Below, in pieces: positions 60,231 through 64,000 of a stretch of DNA of 64,000 nt. This DNA comes from Tabrizicola flagellatus. GTDB taxonomy: Bacteria; Pseudomonadota; Alphaproteobacteria; Rhodobacterales; Rhodobacteraceae. Numbering within the stretch: position 1 is the first letter of the stretch; each line of letters begins with the position of its first letter. The stretch covers positions 434,001 to 498,000 of the forward strand of contig NZ_VMDU01000001.1 in assembly GCF_008271465.1 (NCBI RefSeq), given 5' to 3'. Below the pieces are notes generated by a model. The model ran no database searches. It was given only the letters and a program-made list of their open reading frames with translations, and had not been told where the DNA came from. Made by a program: the position numbers and the translations under genes.

Positions 60231-61769
60231 TCAATACCAGGCATCGGCCACGGCGGCCTTCTTGCGGGCGACGAAGTCGTGCAGGGCGTCGCGGACCCCC
60301 GCGTCCAAGGGTGGCGCCTCATACTCCGCCAGCCGCTTCTTCCACAGCCGGTTCGCCCGGGTCGCGGCGTCGGTGGACCCCGCCGCCTCCCATTTCTCGA
60401 AGGGTTCGTTGTCCGACAACTCGCTGTCCCAGAACGCCGTCTCATAGTGCCGCATCGTGTGCGAGCAGCCGAAGAAATGGTTCCCCGGCCCGACCTCGGC
60501 AAAGGCCTCGACCGCCAGCTGGTCGTCGTCGATCTTCACCCCGTCCAGATAGGCATGCAGCGCGCCGCAAAGGTCGGCATCCAGCATGAACTTCTCGTAG
60601 GACATGCTGAGGAGACCGTCGAGGAACCCGGCCGAATGCAGGATGAAGTTGGCCCCGCAGTGGACCGCCGCCAGCATCGACATCGTCCCTTCCATCATCG
60701 CCTGCCCGTCCGGCAGCTTGGAAGTGGTGAAGTTCCCCGAACAGCGCAGCGGCAGGTTCAGCCGGCGGGCGAGCTGGCCGATCACCTGGCTCCCGATCGC
60801 CGGTTCGGGCGTCCCGAACGTGGGCGAGCCCGACCGCAGCGACATCGACGACAGGAAGTTCCCGAAGATCACCGGCGCGCCCTTCCGCTCCAGCTGGGTC
60901 AACGCGCAGCCGGCCATCGTCTCGGCCAGCGACTGCACGATTCCGCCCGCGTTCGTCACCGGCCCCATCGCCCCGCCCAGGATGAACGGCACCACCACCG
61001 CAGCCTGGTTGGCCCGCGCATAGGCGCGCAGCGATTTCGTCATCGTGCCGTCCCAGACCAGCGGCGAGTTCACGTTGACGTTGCCCAGGATCACGCAGTT
61101 CCGATCGACGAAATCGGCGCCGAACAGGATCCGGCACATCTCGATGCTGTCCTCCGACCGCTCCTCGGCGGTGACGGACCCCATGAAGGGCCGATCCGAC
61201 AGCACGATATGGGCCAGCACCATGTCGAGATGCCGCTTGTTCACCGCCACGTCGGTCGGTTCACAGATCGTCCCGCCGGAATGGTGGAAGTTGGGGCTGG
61301 ACTGGGCCAGCTTGATGAAGTTGCGGAAGTCCTCGATGGTGCCGAAGCGGCGGCCGCGGTCGAGGTCCATCACGAAGGGGCTGCCATAGGCGGGCGAGAA
61401 CACCACGTTCCGCCCCCCGATCCGCACCGAATTGGCCGGGTTCCGCGCGTGCTGGGTGAACTCGGCCGGGGCGGATTTCAGGATCTCGCGCAGCATGCCG
61501 GGCTCGAACTTCACCAGCAGGCCCTCGACCTTCGCCCCGGCCCGCCGCCAGTGGTCCAGCGCCACCGGGTCGTCGCGGAACTCGATCCCCGTTTCGGCCA
61601 GTACCCGGTCGGCGGCACGCTCGATGCGGACCAGGTTCTCTTCCGACAGCACGTCATAGGTCGGGATGTTGCGGACGATATAGGGCCGGCCCACCCCCTG
61701 CCCCTTGTGCGCCCGCTCCGCCTGACGCGCCTGCCTTCCCGACCTGACCCTGACCTCACCCATAGCCAC
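60231..61769 (-). CDS. Trimethylamine methyltransferase (MttB) family protein, non-pyrrolysine
   Basis: 512 residues. MttB-family core: VLAETGIEFRDDPVALDHWR, FSPAYGSPFVMDLDRGRRFG, FILGGAMGPVTNAGGIVQSL, CSGNFTTSKLPDGQAMMEGT and FFGCSHTMRHYETAFWDSEL. The frame contains no internal amber codon, so it is the non-Pyl subgroup, whose studied members demethylate quaternary amines such as glycine betaine. No corrinoid protein or activase gene is adjacent. Substrate unknown. Confidence 0.85.
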   Translation of the reverse strand: MAMGEVRVRSGRQARQAERAHKGQGVGRPYIVRNIPTYDVLSEENLVRIERAADRVLAETGIEFRDDPVALDHWRRAGAKVEGLLVKFEPGMLREILKSAPAEFTQHARNPANSVRIGGRNVVFSPAYGSPFVMDLDRGRRFGTIEDFRNFIKLAQSSPNFHHSGGTICEPTDVAVNKRHLDMVLAHIVLSDRPFMGSVTAEERSEDSIEMCRILFGADFVDRNCVILGNVNVNSPLVWDGTMTKSLRAYARANQAAVVVPFILGGAMGPVTNAGGIVQSLAETMAGCALTQLERKGAPVIFGNFLSSMSLRSGSPTFGTPEPAIGSQVIGQLARRLNLPLRCSGNFTTSKLPDGQAMMEGTMSMLAAVHCGANFILHSAGFLDGLLSMSYEKFMLDADLCGALHAYLDGVKIDDDQLAVEAFAEVGPGNHFFGCSHTMRHYETAFWDSELSDNEPFEKWEAAGSTDAATRANRLWKKRLAEYEAPPLDAGVRDALHDFVARKKAAVADAWY

Positions 61770-61870
61770 CCTCTCCCGCGAAACTCGACAGTTGTGTCAG
61801 GTTTGTCGCGATCCGTCACCGGGTCTGGTCAGATCGCGACCCCTGATGGTCAGGAAACGCCGGATCGGTC

Positions 61871-64000
<2,130 letters not shown>

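Noticed and set aside
60231-61769. Pyrrolysine-containing MttB
   Set aside because: No in-frame TAG occurs; the frame is complete at the non-Pyl family length.

Overview
The window is high-GC DNA from an alphaproteobacterium, most likely a member of the Rhodobacterales (Rhodobacteraceae/Paracoccaceae). The evidence is the gene set: a GapR/DUF2312 protein, an NDUFA12-type complex I subunit beside MlaD and DUF2155 genes, an ScfR-type short-chain fatty acid regulator, a BigR/SqrR-type persulfide sensor, and the PreTA/hydantoinase pyrimidine cluster. The genus cannot be fixed from sequence reading alone.

Positions 1-10613 look like one end of a mobile or accessory island. A tRNA-Thr (10614-10689, minus) is followed 44 bp downstream by the first 37 codons of an integrase, cut off by a degenerate IS3-family (IS407-like) element at 9113-10460. 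Beyond it lies a very large DUF11-repeat surface protein (1612-8811), interrupted by an in-frame TGA exactly where its repeats carry a cysteine. Next, cut by the window edge, is a probable outer-membrane partner protein.

Positions 10700-21000 hold core genes: an FbpB-type iron permease, GapR, a DksA-like zinc-finger protein, a DUF442 sulfurtransferase-like protein and a FliM/FliN-family protein. They are followed by a three-gene signalling operon (receiver protein, small membrane protein, and a sodium/solute-symporter-fused histidine kinase like CrbS) next to an ScfR regulator. This suggests acetate or short-chain fatty acid sensing.

Positions 21030-34541 hold the reductive pyrimidine degradation pathway. 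They encode a THI5/NMT1-type ABC importer, dihydropyrimidinase, beta-ureidopropionase-like amidohydrolase and PreA/PreT dihydropyrimidine dehydrogenase. Two RutR-like TetR regulators are present, and two RutR-type operators sit between the hydrolase gene and the first regulator.

Positions 34793-44745 are housekeeping: accB-accC-aat, the DUF2155/MlaD/NDUFA12 block, clpP and clpX with clear terminators, a photolyase-related flavoprotein with unusual domain order, a CDP-alcohol phosphatidyltransferase, a CAP-domain secreted protein and an EnvZ-like kinase.

Positions 44775-53220 include an MBL-fold hydrolase and tRNA-Asn. They also include an operon of RND adaptor, RND pump, sulfide:quinone oxidoreductase-like flavoprotein, DUF2892 membrane protein and a two-cysteine ArsR regulator, which reads as a sulfide/persulfide response unit. 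tRNA-Gly(CCC) and a RidA-family protein follow. Positions 53270-64000 hold zwf-pgl-pgi with a LacI-type palindrome upstream, an HNH nuclease, a lytic transglycosylase lipoprotein, a lipid kinase and a phosphoesterase, an MttB-family methyltransferase, pgm, and the 3' end of glgX. A palindromic repeat family recurs at three gene ends.
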